Part shown: one piece after another, positions 1 through 7,857 of the stretch
How the letters are laid out: each line of letters begins with the position of its first letter
Numbering within the stretch: the first letter of the stretch is position 1
From: Corticimicrobacter sp040137905
Lineage (GTDB): Bacteria; Pseudomonadota; Gammaproteobacteria; Burkholderiales; Burkholderiaceae_B
Length of the DNA stretch: 64,000 bases
NCBI RefSeq assembly: GCF_040137905.1
Contig: NZ_JBEFDG010000058.1
Span: 1-64,000 of the forward strand
Reading direction: 5' to 3'
Translations under genes and position numbers: made by a program
Notes under the pieces: generated by a model
Database searches by the model: none
Told to the model about the DNA's origin: nothing
The model's input: only the letters and a program-made list of their open reading frames with translations

Positions 1-214
1 TAACTGCAGCCCTGGCCTTTCTGCGAGACTCCAGCACCTCTGTCGGGATGGGCTTGCCCTCCCGATGCTCCCGAGTTTCATACCAGTCGGTATCAGACAA
101 ATATTGCCTTGCCATTGCATTAATACGCTCTTGATCAGCGCGTGCGGCAGTTTCAGCTTTCTGCTCTGCCGTGCGCAAACCTGAAAGATCAATCTTGCTC
201 ATATACGGCTCCAT
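1..214 (-). CDS. Phage tail-region protein, C-terminal part cut by window edge
   Basis: An open minus-strand frame runs off the left edge. It starts MEPYMSKIDL and has about 71 visible residues. The first half is Ala/Glu/Arg rich and helical; the visible end has the pattern DTDWYETREHREGK. Short proteins of this kind often close phage tail-fibre operons, but the family was not recognised firmly. The ATG at 214 and a second ATG at 202 are both possible starts. Either overlaps the 3' end of the preceding gene (stop at 189-191), which fits translational coupling. Its position last in the tail transcript suggests an accessory or fibre-assembly role; this is inference. Confidence 0.5.
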   Translation of the reverse strand, partial: MEPYMSKIDLSGLRTAEQKAETAARADQERINAMARQYLSDTDWYETREHREGKPIPTEVLESRRKARAAV

Positions 215-590
215 TGTGTTGTTCAGATTCGAAGGCGGGTATTTCAAACTGTGGGGGCCAAGCGGTGTCAGGCAACGCAATCGGCCCATCATGGGTAACA
301 ATGATCGGCTGCGGAAACCGGGCTTCATGCGAGGCATTGTTTCCATCAGCGTGTGGCAGTACCAGCGCAATATGTAGCTTGCCGATTTCGTCTCGCTCAA
401 TGTCGCCAATGATGTATGCGCAGCCAGTAGCGCCAACACCATCCGGCAGCGTGGCTCCGTGCGAAATCACAGAAAAGTCGAAGGGGTCACCATTGATGAC
501 CAGTGTCTGCCCCTGACGCTCGAGAGTAAGTGCATCCAACGGGTTTGGCTCGTCGCGAGACTGCCCGCGGGGAATCAGCGTAATGATCAT
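189..590 (-). CDS. Hypothetical phage protein downstream of tail fibre
   Basis: Encodes 133 residues with no signal peptide or membrane segment. The composition is acidic and rich in Asp, Gly, His and Pro. It starts 4 bases before the stop of the fibre gene and overlaps the next gene at its own 3' end, so it is part of the same compact transcript. The sequence has short beta-strand-like stretches such as QTLVINGDPFDFSVI. That suggests a small beta-rich tail accessory or fibre-tip protein, but no domain was recognised. Reality as a gene is supported by the tight overlaps on both sides; function is unknown. Confidence 0.6.
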   Translation of the reverse strand: MIITLIPRGQSRDEPNPLDALTLERQGQTLVINGDPFDFSVISHGATLPDGVGATGCAYIIGDIERDEIGKLHIALVLPHADGNNASHEARFPQPIIVTHDGPIALPDTAWPPQFEIPAFESEQHNGAVYEQD

Positions 591-1651
591 TTGTACCGTC
601 CTATGGCAAATATTGAAAATACGTTTCCTGGCAGATTGCGCTCAGTCCTAAAGCTCCAGCTTGTTCCACCGCCCCAAGCGGTCCACGTCGGGTCATAATT
701 GCTCGTTGGTACAACACACGCACTCACAGTGGCCCGCTGACCTGCCAGAAATGACTGTGGAAATGAGCCAGACGAAGTCGTAGTGGACGTTGCAGGATAA
801 GTATTAAAAGGCGTTTCACATATTTGCAAACCATCCGGGTATCGCCAACTGCGACCGTTCACATTTTCAGTGAACACAACAGAGCTTTCGTTATACGTTT
901 GCTTCCAGCCAGTCCAGCTCCCATTTGAGAAAGCATTGGCCCACGCGGACGTCGTGTCCCATGGCCTATAGGTTAATTGACGGTAATTCGTATTGAAACG
1001 CTTCACATCCAGAAACCCATAAGTACCAACACCGGCGGGAAGCCCAGTATTCCCAGCACAATAAAAATTCCCCGTAGGCAAGTCGTGCGTCAAGACATTC
1101 CCTGCGGGCACATTCAAATAACCACCAAGACCAAAGTCGTTAAACTTCAGCATCCGCCCGATCGTCTGATCAGTAGCGCTGGTCGTCACATCAGAACCCG
1201 CAGCAGTCCCTAAAGCCAATATAGACCTTGCCGCAGCTTTATCTTCGACTGAGCTACCTTCAGTCAGAACCGCGAGTCGCCCAAGCTCCAGAGACTGGCG
1301 GGCCTCAGTTTTATTTGATAAATCACTTAGATTTTTGCTTTTTAGCAGTACATCAGACGGTTCGATGCCTGCATAGATATCAATCAGTTCAGCAGCCCGA
1401 TCAGCCAATCGTTTCGTGTAACCCAGCACCGGCACGATCCAGTAAGCCCGCCCACTTTCTGTTCCTCCCTGATAGTCAGGGGTAATCGACAACGCAGTAT
1501 CGCTGGAGACCTTCGTAATCTCGTACATGCGCCCATCCGGCCCCTGCAGGCCATCACCCGCACGCACATTCTCGATCCAGGCAGTTCCTGTTCCTACCAC
1601 ATTCGTACTGTTTGCCGTAACACCAACCGTTCCAGTTCGATACCAGGCCAT
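587..1651 (-). CDS. Phage tail fibre protein with pyocin-knob-like segment
   Basis: Encodes 354 residues. The N-terminus (MAWYRTGTVGVT, then a TGTAW motif and GPDGRMYEI by about residue 45) is the conserved attachment region of many siphophage and prophage fibres. A helical linker follows at about residues 80-150. The middle, about 165-255 (GNFYCAGNTGLPAGVGTYG to the WTGWK motif), resembles the pyocin-knob fold found in fibres that bind cell surfaces. The C-terminus is Ser/Thr/Trp rich and is probably the receptor-binding tip. Its start overlaps the last base of the upstream gene. It would decide the target range of the particle. The family assignment is good; host specificity cannot be read from sequence. 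Confidence 0.8.
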   Translation of the reverse strand: MAWYRTGTVGVTANSTNVVGTGTAWIENVRAGDGLQGPDGRMYEITKVSSDTALSITPDYQGGTESGRAYWIVPVLGYTKRLADRAAELIDIYAGIEPSDVLLKSKNLSDLSNKTEARQSLELGRLAVLTEGSSVEDKAAARSILALGTAAGSDVTTSATDQTIGRMLKFNDFGLGGYLNVPAGNVLTHDLPTGNFYCAGNTGLPAGVGTYGFLDVKRFNTNYRQLTYRPWDTTSAWANAFSNGSWTGWKQTYNESSVVFTENVNGRSWRYPDGLQICETPFNTYPATSTTTSSGSFPQSFLAGQRATVSACVVPTSNYDPTWTAWGGGTSWSFRTERNLPGNVFSIFAIGRYK

Positions 1652-1842
1652 TACTGTTTCTCCTGCGGCTGCCCTGCTATCAATGCATCGATACGCTCTT
1701 GTAATTCACAATTTTGGACTGCCAGACTGTCAAACTCGGTCTTGATGGTGTGGTTCATCCCATTGATCAACTCAACAGTCAAACGCTGACCAGCGTTATT
1801 CATCAGCATCTGCGTGATTTTTTCCACAATATCTCCAGGCAT
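1651..1842 (-). CDS. Small phage tail-operon protein, probable coiled coil
   Basis: Encodes 63 residues: a helical, heptad-like segment (about residues 6-55) ending in a Gln-rich tail, with no recognised family. The ATG at 1842 directly follows the T7 tract of a terminator-like hairpin and has no ribosome-binding site. A GGAG motif lies 5 bases before an in-frame GTG at 1827, so the real start may be that GTG (58 residues). It sits between the minor tail gene and the fibre gene and overlaps the fibre start by one base. It may be a fibre chaperone or a trimerising adaptor; this is inference from position and predicted helix only. Confidence 0.55.
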   Translation of the reverse strand: MPGDIVEKITQMLMNNAGQRLTVELINGMNHTIKTEFDSLAVQNCELQERIDALIAGQPQEKQ

Positions 1843-1864
1843 AAAAAAACCGGCGTGTACCGGT
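1843..1864 (-). terminator. Intrinsic terminator-like hairpin inside the tail operon
   Basis: On the minus strand a 5-bp stem ACCGG/CCGGT with a 6-base loop is followed by seven T residues. The stop codon of the upstream gene overlaps the first stem arm, and the next ATG follows the T tract directly. It probably attenuates transcription of the fibre genes relative to the upstream tail genes unless antitermination acts. Confidence 0.6.
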
Positions 1865-2229
1865 TAAAAGTTACTCATCGTCTCAATCTGGCCCGATATG
1901 CGCCAGTGCCCCTCTCCAACCTTGGTCTCACCAGGTGGTTCCAGCCAACGGGCTCGTTTCTGCCCAACGCCACCAGGCCCGTCTATTGTTACCATAAACC
2001 AGTCGCTATAACCATGGATCGTATCCCGACAAAATCCAATGAATACGTCATACTCGTCACGATTCAAAAAAAAACTGATAGAAACCGTAATCGGAAAAAC
2101 ACGAAAACGGCGACGAGTACGCGCCATGCCGCCGTCCATTTCAGTCCGAACAAACGGTGCCTTCGGTTGACGCTGGAATCCATCCTGCAATGGGTATGGA
2201 AGGCCTAAAGGCCAAGTAGGAATTGTCAT
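1864..2229 (-). CDS. Phage minor tail protein
   Basis: Encodes 121 residues, beginning MTIPTWPLGLPYPLQDGF. It has an Arg-rich stretch (ARTRRRFRVFP) and a central segment that reads FLNRDEYDVFIGFCRD. This matches the general plan of small proteins placed right after the tape measure in lambdoid and D3-like siphophages: an N-terminal loop, an alternating beta region and a C-terminal beta strand (WRISGQIETM). Such proteins form the ring joining the tube to the tail tip. It starts 3 bases downstream of the tape-measure stop. Genes like lambda L, K, I and J, which normally follow, are not found here. Confidence 0.65.
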   Translation of the reverse strand: MTIPTWPLGLPYPLQDGFQRQPKAPFVRTEMDGGMARTRRRFRVFPITVSISFFLNRDEYDVFIGFCRDTIHGYSDWFMVTIDGPGGVGQKRARWLEPPGETKVGEGHWRISGQIETMSNF

Positions 2230-2232
2230 ATA

Positions 2233-5196
2233 TCACCCCAATTTAGGAGTCAGGGCGTACCTGCGCTCCATGGATCGAACAAATTGGCCCTGACCGCTGA
2301 CCATTTCCCCTGCCATCTGCTTACTGACCTGTTTCCAGATCAGATCAATATTCAGATTTCCGCTTTGATCTCTACTGGCAGTTACTTCCGGGGCCCCTGA
2401 GGCTCCCTGGATGTTGACATTGATTTGTGGCTCTGACGCCTGCCCAGCATGCATTCGGGGTAGTTCTGCCCGGACCCCCAATCTGCCATCGGTACTGCGG
2501 GACAACGGCATGATTGCTTCCGTTCCTGCTTCGGCAAAAACACCTACCCCTTTGGCAAAATCAAACTGTTTCGGACTGCTGTAGACGCCATCCGAAAACT
2601 GGGACAGGCTGGAGCTATCGTAAACACCACCCAGCGCATTAGGAATCCGCAATCCAAGCCCGCCCGTACCCGTAAAGCCAGTACCGCTGCTCCCAGGTGA
2701 GATCCCCCCGGTTGGCATACTGACAGACGGGCTGAACCAACCTTTCATCAGATTGCCAAGTGCCCCTGCCAGGGGGGCAGTAATCGACTGCTGCACCGCG
2801 ATCCTCACCATGTCCTGGACGATACTGTTCGCCAGGTCACTGAATGACAGCTTGCCCGTGAGAACAAACTGTACCAAGGCATCCTCCATGCCCTGAAAAG
2901 ACATGGTCGCCAAGCTACTGACGTTTTGGAATACATTGGAGGCTTCGTCCGCATAAGCTATCAAGCCCTGCCGCGCACCAAGCGACCAGCTCGCCTGACG
3001 GCGATCCACCTCATCGTAATAACTACGATCCATCGCAAGACGACGCTGTAACTCGGTCTGAATCTTATCGGACTCTTCGCGATAGAATTCCTGCCCAACC
3101 ACCCCCAAATCAACGTCGGAAGACAGTTGCACCTGATACGCCTCAAACTCCTTGTAGATTGTATGCTGTGACTGCTGACGCTCCATGGTTTTGCCAGCCA
3201 CATCGAAACTATCAAGACGTCGCTGATACTGTTCATTCTGATTGTCCCGGGCCAGGCTCATCTGCTCATGCACCTGGGCAGCACGCTGCTGGAATTTCTG
3301 CACATCCTCACGAGTCTGCAGCTCTTTTTCCAGCGCCACATTGGTTTCCAACTGCATACGCAAGCGGTCTTCAGCTGCCAAAATTGACAAGTCATCTGCC
3401 GTGCGAATCTGCTTACCTTTGATATCAGCAATCCGCTGCTCAAGGCTCGCCATCTCAACCTGAGATGACATCAACTGATCCGTACCACTGAGTTGTGTAC
3501 GGAGAAGCACCTCTTGCTGCCGCATAGACTCAAGCATCGACATAGCAGCATCCCCACGGCCAGCGGCACCTGTCTGCTTATTTCGCTCACGGTAGGCGGC
3601 AATCTGGCCCTCAATCTCCAGTTCAGACTTGCCGGCAGCAATGCCCGTTTCTCGGATGCGAGCAATCTCAATCTCTATTTTTGTCTGTCTGGAAAGGTTG
3701 CCCTCATGGATCTTGGACCACTCATCCATAGCGGCATGCCGGCGCTTGATTTCATTGGTCCCCCATGCCTGGGCTCCTGCGGTAAAGTCTGCCCCGGCAT
3801 CTTCCCTCATAAGGCGTGCGATCCGTTCGTGTGCTTCATCAATCCTGCCAAGCGCACCTTTGGCGGCACCTTTGGCGTTCTCACTTATCATCGCCTTGTC
3901 TATTTGAGCAAACGTGGAGAGGGCAGAAAAGCCAAAGTCTTCCAGGGTTTCCGTGTTCGTCCTGATGTCATCCTCATACCCCTGAATCTGTTCGGAAACA
4001 GTGGCGGGACGCCCAACCCCCATGGCTGCATCCCAATACTCTTTTACTGCATTCCTAGCCAAATTCCATCCGCGCTCCACATATCCCAACTGGCTCCCCA
4101 CCTCGCGTAATCGTTCATTGGTCACACTAGCGTAAGTTTCCTGGGCGAGCCGTGCAGCGTCTTGCTTATTTCCCTGCTCTTCCAGAGCTCTGATCTGATC
4201 ATATACAGAAGTCGTCAGAAAATTGTAGGTGTTGTTCAGTTTGACTGCCGCCTGAGTTGGATCCTCTGCCAGCTTTGAAAACTCATTAACTGTCGTCTCT
4301 ATTTCTTTACCAAGAATCTGATTCGCTCGCAGGGCAACCTCACCTACCAATTCAAGCTGCTCTCCCGAGATCCGTCCTGTCTTGGCGATCTCCGTCAACG
4401 CCTCAACCGCCCTGTTACGCGTCACCCCATCAAGGGCATCCAGACGTGCTGCCATGTCGGATACCTGATCTGAGGTCACGCCAAGCGAACCACCCGTCAT
4501 GGTCAAATGTGTCTGCAACTCCTTCATTTCCTGAGATCCGCTATAAGCAGCCACACCAAGTGCCGCGACTGCTGCAGCAGCAACACTGACCGGCGTAACC
4601 ATGCCCATCAGGATACCGCCCAAGGCTTGCACAGCGGGGATCGCCGCACCAAATGTCTGGGTTAGTTTCCCCTCCCGTAAAGCGGCAAGAGAATCCATGA
4701 TTTGTGCCAGATCATGCACAGCACCTATGGTAGCAACGACCGCGTCCTTGTACTCATTGAACGCCCCCCCTCCAGAGCGAAGAGCGGACTCTTGATTACG
4801 CAAATTCGTAATATACAGAGTGCTTTCATCAACCAGTCTTTGCGACATGGCCTGCATTTCCAAAATATCTGCAATGGATTTTCCTATTGCATCAGACCGG
4901 TTTTGTAGCCCATCAATTAGTGATCGCTCAGCAGCAAAGCGCTTTTCCTGTTCTGCCATGTTGAGACTCTCTTGTGTTGCCTCCGCCATTTGGTGACGGA
5001 ACAAAACAACCTGCTGGCGAGCCTCCTCAAGAAACTGCAATGGAATCCCTTGCATTGCCGCACCCATCAAGCGAATTTCTGCAGACGAACGCCCCAGATT
5101 CATGACAAGCTGCTCCGCATCACTAATTATTCTTTTCGTGACAGCCGATAGCTTAATGTATGCTTCTTGCGAGGCAGCAATCGTTTGATCAGTCAT
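2233..5196 (-). CDS. Tail length tape measure protein
   Basis: Encodes 987 residues and is the longest gene of the tail module. The N-terminal 220 residues are strongly helical. A small hydrophobic Ala/Gly/Val stretch follows near 220-250 (GMVTPVSVAAAAVAALG), then the tail-length tape-measure region (about 250-450) and a lambda gpH-like C-terminal part with long helices near 550-720. A Gly/Ser/Pro-rich segment lies near 860-900. The product sets tail length and is injected or released with DNA or pore formation. The longer frame begins with a GTG inside a terminator stem, so the ATG at 5196 (MTDQTIAASQ) is chosen. Two terminator-like hairpins lie just upstream. Confidence 0.85.
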   Translation of the reverse strand: MTDQTIAASQEAYIKLSAVTKRIISDAEQLVMNLGRSSAEIRLMGAAMQGIPLQFLEEARQQVVLFRHQMAEATQESLNMAEQEKRFAAERSLIDGLQNRSDAIGKSIADILEMQAMSQRLVDESTLYITNLRNQESALRSGGGAFNEYKDAVVATIGAVHDLAQIMDSLAALREGKLTQTFGAAIPAVQALGGILMGMVTPVSVAAAAVAALGVAAYSGSQEMKELQTHLTMTGGSLGVTSDQVSDMAARLDALDGVTRNRAVEALTEIAKTGRISGEQLELVGEVALRANQILGKEIETTVNEFSKLAEDPTQAAVKLNNTYNFLTTSVYDQIRALEEQGNKQDAARLAQETYASVTNERLREVGSQLGYVERGWNLARNAVKEYWDAAMGVGRPATVSEQIQGYEDDIRTNTETLEDFGFSALSTFAQIDKAMISENAKGAAKGALGRIDEAHERIARLMREDAGADFTAGAQAWGTNEIKRRHAAMDEWSKIHEGNLSRQTKIEIEIARIRETGIAAGKSELEIEGQIAAYRERNKQTGAAGRGDAAMSMLESMRQQEVLLRTQLSGTDQLMSSQVEMASLEQRIADIKGKQIRTADDLSILAAEDRLRMQLETNVALEKELQTREDVQKFQQRAAQVHEQMSLARDNQNEQYQRRLDSFDVAGKTMERQQSQHTIYKEFEAYQVQLSSDVDLGVVGQEFYREESDKIQTELQRRLAMDRSYYDEVDRRQASWSLGARQGLIAYADEASNVFQNVSSLATMSFQGMEDALVQFVLTGKLSFSDLANSIVQDMVRIAVQQSITAPLAGALGNLMKGWFSPSVSMPTGGISPGSSGTGFTGTGGLGLRIPNALGGVYDSSSLSQFSDGVYSSPKQFDFAKGVGVFAEAGTEAIMPLSRSTDGRLGVRAELPRMHAGQASEPQINVNIQGASGAPEVTASRDQSGNLNIDLIWKQVSKQMAGEMVSGQGQFVRSMERRYALTPKLG

Positions 5197-5209
5197 TTCA
5201 AGTGCCCAT

Positions 5210-5234
5210 AAAAAAACCACGACTAGAGCCGTGG
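5210..5234 (-). terminator. Terminator-like hairpin upstream of tape measure
   Basis: Minus-strand stem CCACGGC/G(T)CGTGG with a short loop is followed by seven T residues and then ATGGG. It lies about 14 bases before the chosen start of the tape measure gene. This is the second of two tandem hairpins here. Confidence 0.6.
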
Positions 5235-5240
5235 CCAGAT

Positions 5241-5262
5241 AAAAACCCCGACAAAGCGGGGC
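5241..5262 (-). terminator. Terminator-like hairpin after the chaperone genes
   Basis: Minus-strand stem CCCCG/CGGGG with loop CTTTGT is followed by five T residues. It lies between the frameshift product of the tail chaperone and the tape measure gene, and is the first of two tandem hairpins. It probably reduces tape-measure mRNA relative to tube and chaperone mRNA. Confidence 0.6.
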
Positions 5263-5337
5263 TCAAGATGAAATCAATAAAAAACAGTCAGGCATCATAA
5301 GTGCCATCGTGTTCAATTTCATGCTGCCACTTCATAG

Positions 5338-5637
5338 CTACTGCCGTGAGTAAATAGCCTTCAAAGCACCTTCCTCAATCAGCCTAATGTCAGCCATAAT
5401 AATCTCGGCATCTTCTCCGACCACCCCCTGGCGATCCAGATCTGAAAAGAACACCATATAGTCGAGTCCGGATGCACCTCCAGGGCCATGGCGCCATTGT
5501 GTCCAGTTGCGCATGTACAGATCAATGGCCGGCCAGCTCTCTGGCCAGACTTCAAAGGCTGTATCACCCTCGAAATCTTCCATGGACAGTCCCAGGCCGG
5601 CCAGTGCATCAGCGTCGGGGTCCGGCGTATGCAGCAC
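5338..5637 (-). CDS. DUF1799-like tail assembly protein, probably made as -1 frameshift fusion
   Basis: Encodes 99 residues from a GTG start (visible motif GLSMEDFEGDTAFEVWPESW). It matches the DUF1799 plan, a small acidic protein between chaperone and tape measure in siphophages, equivalent in place to the T part of lambda gpGT. The same frame stays open upstream of the GTG through the last codons of the chaperone gene, where a GGGAAAC heptamer allows a -1 shift. The functional product is therefore probably a fusion of the chaperone with this domain, which in lambda binds the tape measure and recruits tube subunits. Independent initiation at the GTG is the alternative. Confidence 0.75.
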   Translation of the reverse strand: MLHTPDPDADALAGLGLSMEDFEGDTAFEVWPESWPAIDLYMRNWTQWRHGPGGASGLDYMVFFSDLDRQGVVGEDAEIIMADIRLIEEGALKAIYSRQ

Positions 5638-5651
5638 CTGACCAGCCTTGA

Positions 5652-6056
5652 TCAGTTTCCCGAGCGGCCCTCGGAAATAGCCTGACGGTAGGCTTGAGTA
5701 ATCGCCTCAACAACCTGCGGATACTCATCAATCAACAGTAAAACATTGCTGCGATCAAACGTCTGGGGCAAGTCCCACCCTTGCATAATCTGCATCAGGT
5801 AATCTGCACGGTTACTGTCGAGCTTGTCAATCCACTGCACTTGACTGATCTCGCCGACATCTCCTGTAGCGATTACCGGATTTTGTTCGGACTGAGTACG
5901 TGCCTGTGCGATATTGGCATCAATAAATTCGGCAAACTCCCGACGCGTCCGGTAAATATAGTCAATGCGAATAACATCTTTCGTGCCGTCGAGATGTTCG
6001 AACTTGACCTTGAGAGATACGGTATCAGGGCGGCTGCCCAAAATGACTTTTGCCAT
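5652..6056 (-). CDS. Phage tail assembly chaperone (gpG-like)
   Basis: Encodes 134 residues from the ATG at 6056, which has an AGGA ribosome-binding site; an upstream in-frame ATG at 6113 lies in the untranslated leader. The N-terminal half is beta-rich (KVILGSRPDTVSLKVKFEHL) and the C-terminal half is helical, as in tail assembly chaperones. Its position between tail tube and tape measure is the canonical one. The last codons carry a slippery heptamer ahead of the stop, so a minority of ribosomes should make a longer fusion protein. The protein keeps the tape measure soluble and nucleates tube polymerisation. Confidence 0.8.
   Translation of the reverse strand: MAKVILGSRPDTVSLKVKFEHLDGTKDVIRIDYIYRTRREFAEFIDANIAQARTQSEQNPVIATGDVGEISQVQWIDKLDSNRADYLMQIMQGWDLPQTFDRSNVLLLIDEYPQVVEAITQAYRQAISEGRSGN
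5655..5661 (-). other. Programmed -1 ribosomal frameshift site (GGGAAAC)
   Basis: Read on the minus strand the zero-frame codons are TCG GGA AAC followed at once by the TGA stop. G GGA AAC fits the X XXY YYZ slippery pattern and closely resembles GGGAAAG of lambda G/GT. A -1 shift enters the downstream DUF1799-like frame without passing a stop. No downstream stimulatory structure was modelled. Confidence 0.75.
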
Positions 6057-6119
6057 GGTAATCCTGTGTTGAAAAAAGGTAGGCCATCTCCGGCATGCGC
6101 CAGGAGATGGCATATAACG

Positions 6120-6779
6120 TTACAGAGCCGTGTAGCGAGTCGGGCGCGCGGTCAGGGAAATAACCACGCGGCCAGACATCGGATTATTGCGCTGCATCTG
6201 CGGGTTATCGTTGTACGAAACATAGCCCGTATACAGAATGATGTTGCCGGAAGGCAGTGTCAGCCGCAGCAATTGCTCTTCCTTTGACTCGTCGGCTTCT
6301 TGAAGTGCAGCATCACGGTCAGAATCCGGATCGTCGCCCAGCGAAAGACTCATCGACTGTGGATTACGTGTGGTCGGGACCTGGGTTTCATCATCATCCT
6401 CCAGATAGGCTCCCGTCCAGAATTGCTGCTCCCCTCCTGACGATGACACCTCCAGGATCTTGTCCACTTGCTGCCAACGAGTCGGCAAAAGGATCGAACC
6501 CACGCCACGACCGGCCGAAAAACGAGCCGTCTTGCTCGTGTCCAGCCCCGCCAGTTCGAACTCATCCGCCTCCACTGCGCCAACTCGGACACCCCGACCA
6601 TTAATGCGTGACCAACCTGAGCGCAACAAAACAATATCGCCTTCGGTCAGACCGTGTGCGACACTTGTCGCTTCGGGTGGTTTGGCATTGGTAATCGAAG
6701 TCACAGTTTTGGCTTCAGCGAATACCGTAGCCAACTCCAAAATGCTCCCGTTCGGGAATGTAAAACGATCTTGTGCCAT
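6120..6779 (-). CDS. Major tail tube protein
   Basis: Encodes 219 residues from the ATG at 6779, preceded by a GGAG motif; the ATG at 6791 follows directly on a T7 tract and lacks a binding site. The body is beta-rich with Gly/Asp turns (about 40-110) and ends with a beta segment PMSGRVVISLTARPTRY. This and the gene order (tube, chaperone, tape measure) identify a lambda gpV/TTP-type tube subunit. A Ser/Asp/Glu-rich segment at about 150-175 looks like an exposed loop or inserted domain. The gene is bracketed upstream by two terminator-like hairpins and is the first structural gene of the module; no head genes precede it. Confidence 0.8.
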   Translation of the reverse strand: MAQDRFTFPNGSILELATVFAEAKTVTSITNAKPPEATSVAHGLTEGDIVLLRSGWSRINGRGVRVGAVEADEFELAGLDTSKTARFSAGRGVGSILLPTRWQQVDKILEVSSSGGEQQFWTGAYLEDDDETQVPTTRNPQSMSLSLGDDPDSDRDAALQEADESKEEQLLRLTLPSGNIILYTGYVSYNDNPQMQRNNPMSGRVVISLTARPTRYTAL

Positions 6780-6791
6780 GCTTGGCTCCAT

Positions 6792-6813
6792 AAAAAAAGC
6801 CGCTTAAAGCGGC
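6792..6813 (-). terminator. Terminator-like hairpin ahead of tail tube gene
   Basis: The minus-strand palindrome GCCGCTTTAAGCGGC is followed by seven T residues and ATGGAG. The element has the same hairpin-T7-ATG layout as those at 1843-1864 and 5210-5234. Confidence 0.65.
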
Positions 6814-6852
6814 AGACAATAACTGGGCGGTGAAATAACCCAGATACGAAAC

Positions 6853-6886
6853 AAAAAAGCCCCGACAGCTTCGAGCTGACCGGGGC
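6853..6886 (-). terminator. Strong intrinsic terminator between regulator and tail genes
   Basis: Minus-strand stem GCCCCGGTCAGCTC/GAGCTG-TCGGGGC, about 12 paired bases with one bulge and a tight loop, is followed by six T residues. It ends the transcript of the regulator gene at 7134-7736 unless read through. The gene-free stretch 6780-7133 holds this and two other hairpins. A late promoter may lie here but none was recognised. Confidence 0.7.
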
Positions 6887-7029
6887 CGGAATATTTTATG
6901 TTCAGAAATTAACTCAACGTGGGAATTCACTTCATAGTGGACCTCTCGGGGCCAGCCATGACAGGGACATCGTGACAGCTTTATATGGAAGCATCCTTTT
7001 TGAAGCTCCCCTTGACAGTCCGTACGGAC

Positions 7030-7076
7030 AAAAAAATACCCGCTTTCCTTGAAGGGCAAGCGGGTTTACTTTTTTA
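7030..7076 (-). terminator. Bidirectional terminator-like hairpin after the regulator gene
   Basis: Stem ACCCGCTT/AAGCGGGT (8 bp) encloses a partly self-paired loop. A run of seven T follows on the minus strand, and TTACTTTTTT follows on the plus strand. It lies 58 bases downstream of the stop of the gene at 7134-7736. Confidence 0.65.
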
Positions 7077-7133
7077 GGACGCAATTCTAAGAATCGAACA
7101 TTGACTCCATTTTGATACCAAAAAATCTCACTG

Positions 7134-7736
7134 TCAAGAACTCTTTTCCAAAATCCCTGCTTTTTTGAAGCACTCGGTAGCCATGTCCAGTGCCAGCGAC
7201 TCAATTCCTGGTGTATCAGCCCCCCTCTCACCTCGCAGCCAGCGCATGATGTCAGCGTTGGCCCTAAAGGCCGCTGCCCGACTCACACCACATTGACTCC
7301 CAATATTTTCAAGCGGAATTTTTGACTTTTCAAAATATCGCAATACCAGGCTTTTTGATAGCGCCAAGGTCACACTCGGGCGATCGATCACCTCACGAGC
7401 ACGAACGGCAATCACATGCAGCGATCCCATCCACTCAGGATGCCGTCCTGGGTGACCACAACACTGGCATTGTTTTTCCTTCACTCCATAGCGAGCGCGC
7501 AGCAATGCGAAGTGCAGCTCGCTCAGGTTGCGCTCCATGCACTGCAGCATCATTCCAGCCTGAGCCACTCCATCTACCCCACCCAAGCCACGGGCATCAT
7601 ATCTGCTGGCCCCTCCATCTGCGAGCCGACTCATCAGCGGGCGCCTGGGAGTTCCATTGGATCTGTGAAAAGTGAACACCAGCGCCTGGTGTGCGCTTGC
7701 GAAAAGTGCTTCTGTTTCAGTTTGCATACGGGTCAT
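7134..7736 (-). CDS. Putative phage late regulator (Q/antiterminator-like or activator)
   Basis: Encodes 200 residues from the ATG at 7736 (a second ATG at 7727 has better spacing from the AGGAG motif). A Cys/His cluster CQCCGHPGRHPEW lies in the middle, and a helix-turn-helix-like segment follows (IPLENIGSQCGVSRAAAF). No enzyme motif is seen. The gene is transcribed from an operator-controlled promoter divergent from the repressor gene, and it lies just upstream of the tail structural genes behind terminators. That placement and the DNA-binding features suggest a late activator or antiterminator, comparable in role to lambda Q or to PrtN of pyocin loci. The family was not identified, so the role is inference. 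Confidence 0.5.
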   Translation of the reverse strand: MTRMQTETEALFASAHQALVFTFHRSNGTPRRPLMSRLADGGASRYDARGLGGVDGVAQAGMMLQCMERNLSELHFALLRARYGVKEKQCQCCGHPGRHPEWMGSLHVIAVRAREVIDRPSVTLALSKSLVLRYFEKSKIPLENIGSQCGVSRAAAFRANADIMRWLRGERGADTPGIESLALDMATECFKKAGILEKSS

Positions 7737-7857
7737 GCTCCTACCTCTACCCACATCTCCTGACAACGAGCTTCATGCATCATGCCTGCCATCTCTTATG
7801 TTCCTTTGTTACCGACCAGGCCAAGGCTTGATCTGCTGTTTTGGGTTTCGCGCACAA

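Noticed and set aside
5288..5335. Fifteen-codon open frame between the DUF1799-like frame and the tape measure on the minus strand
   Set aside because: Too short, no ribosome-binding site, and placed just before a terminator. Probably the relic of a longer C-terminus.
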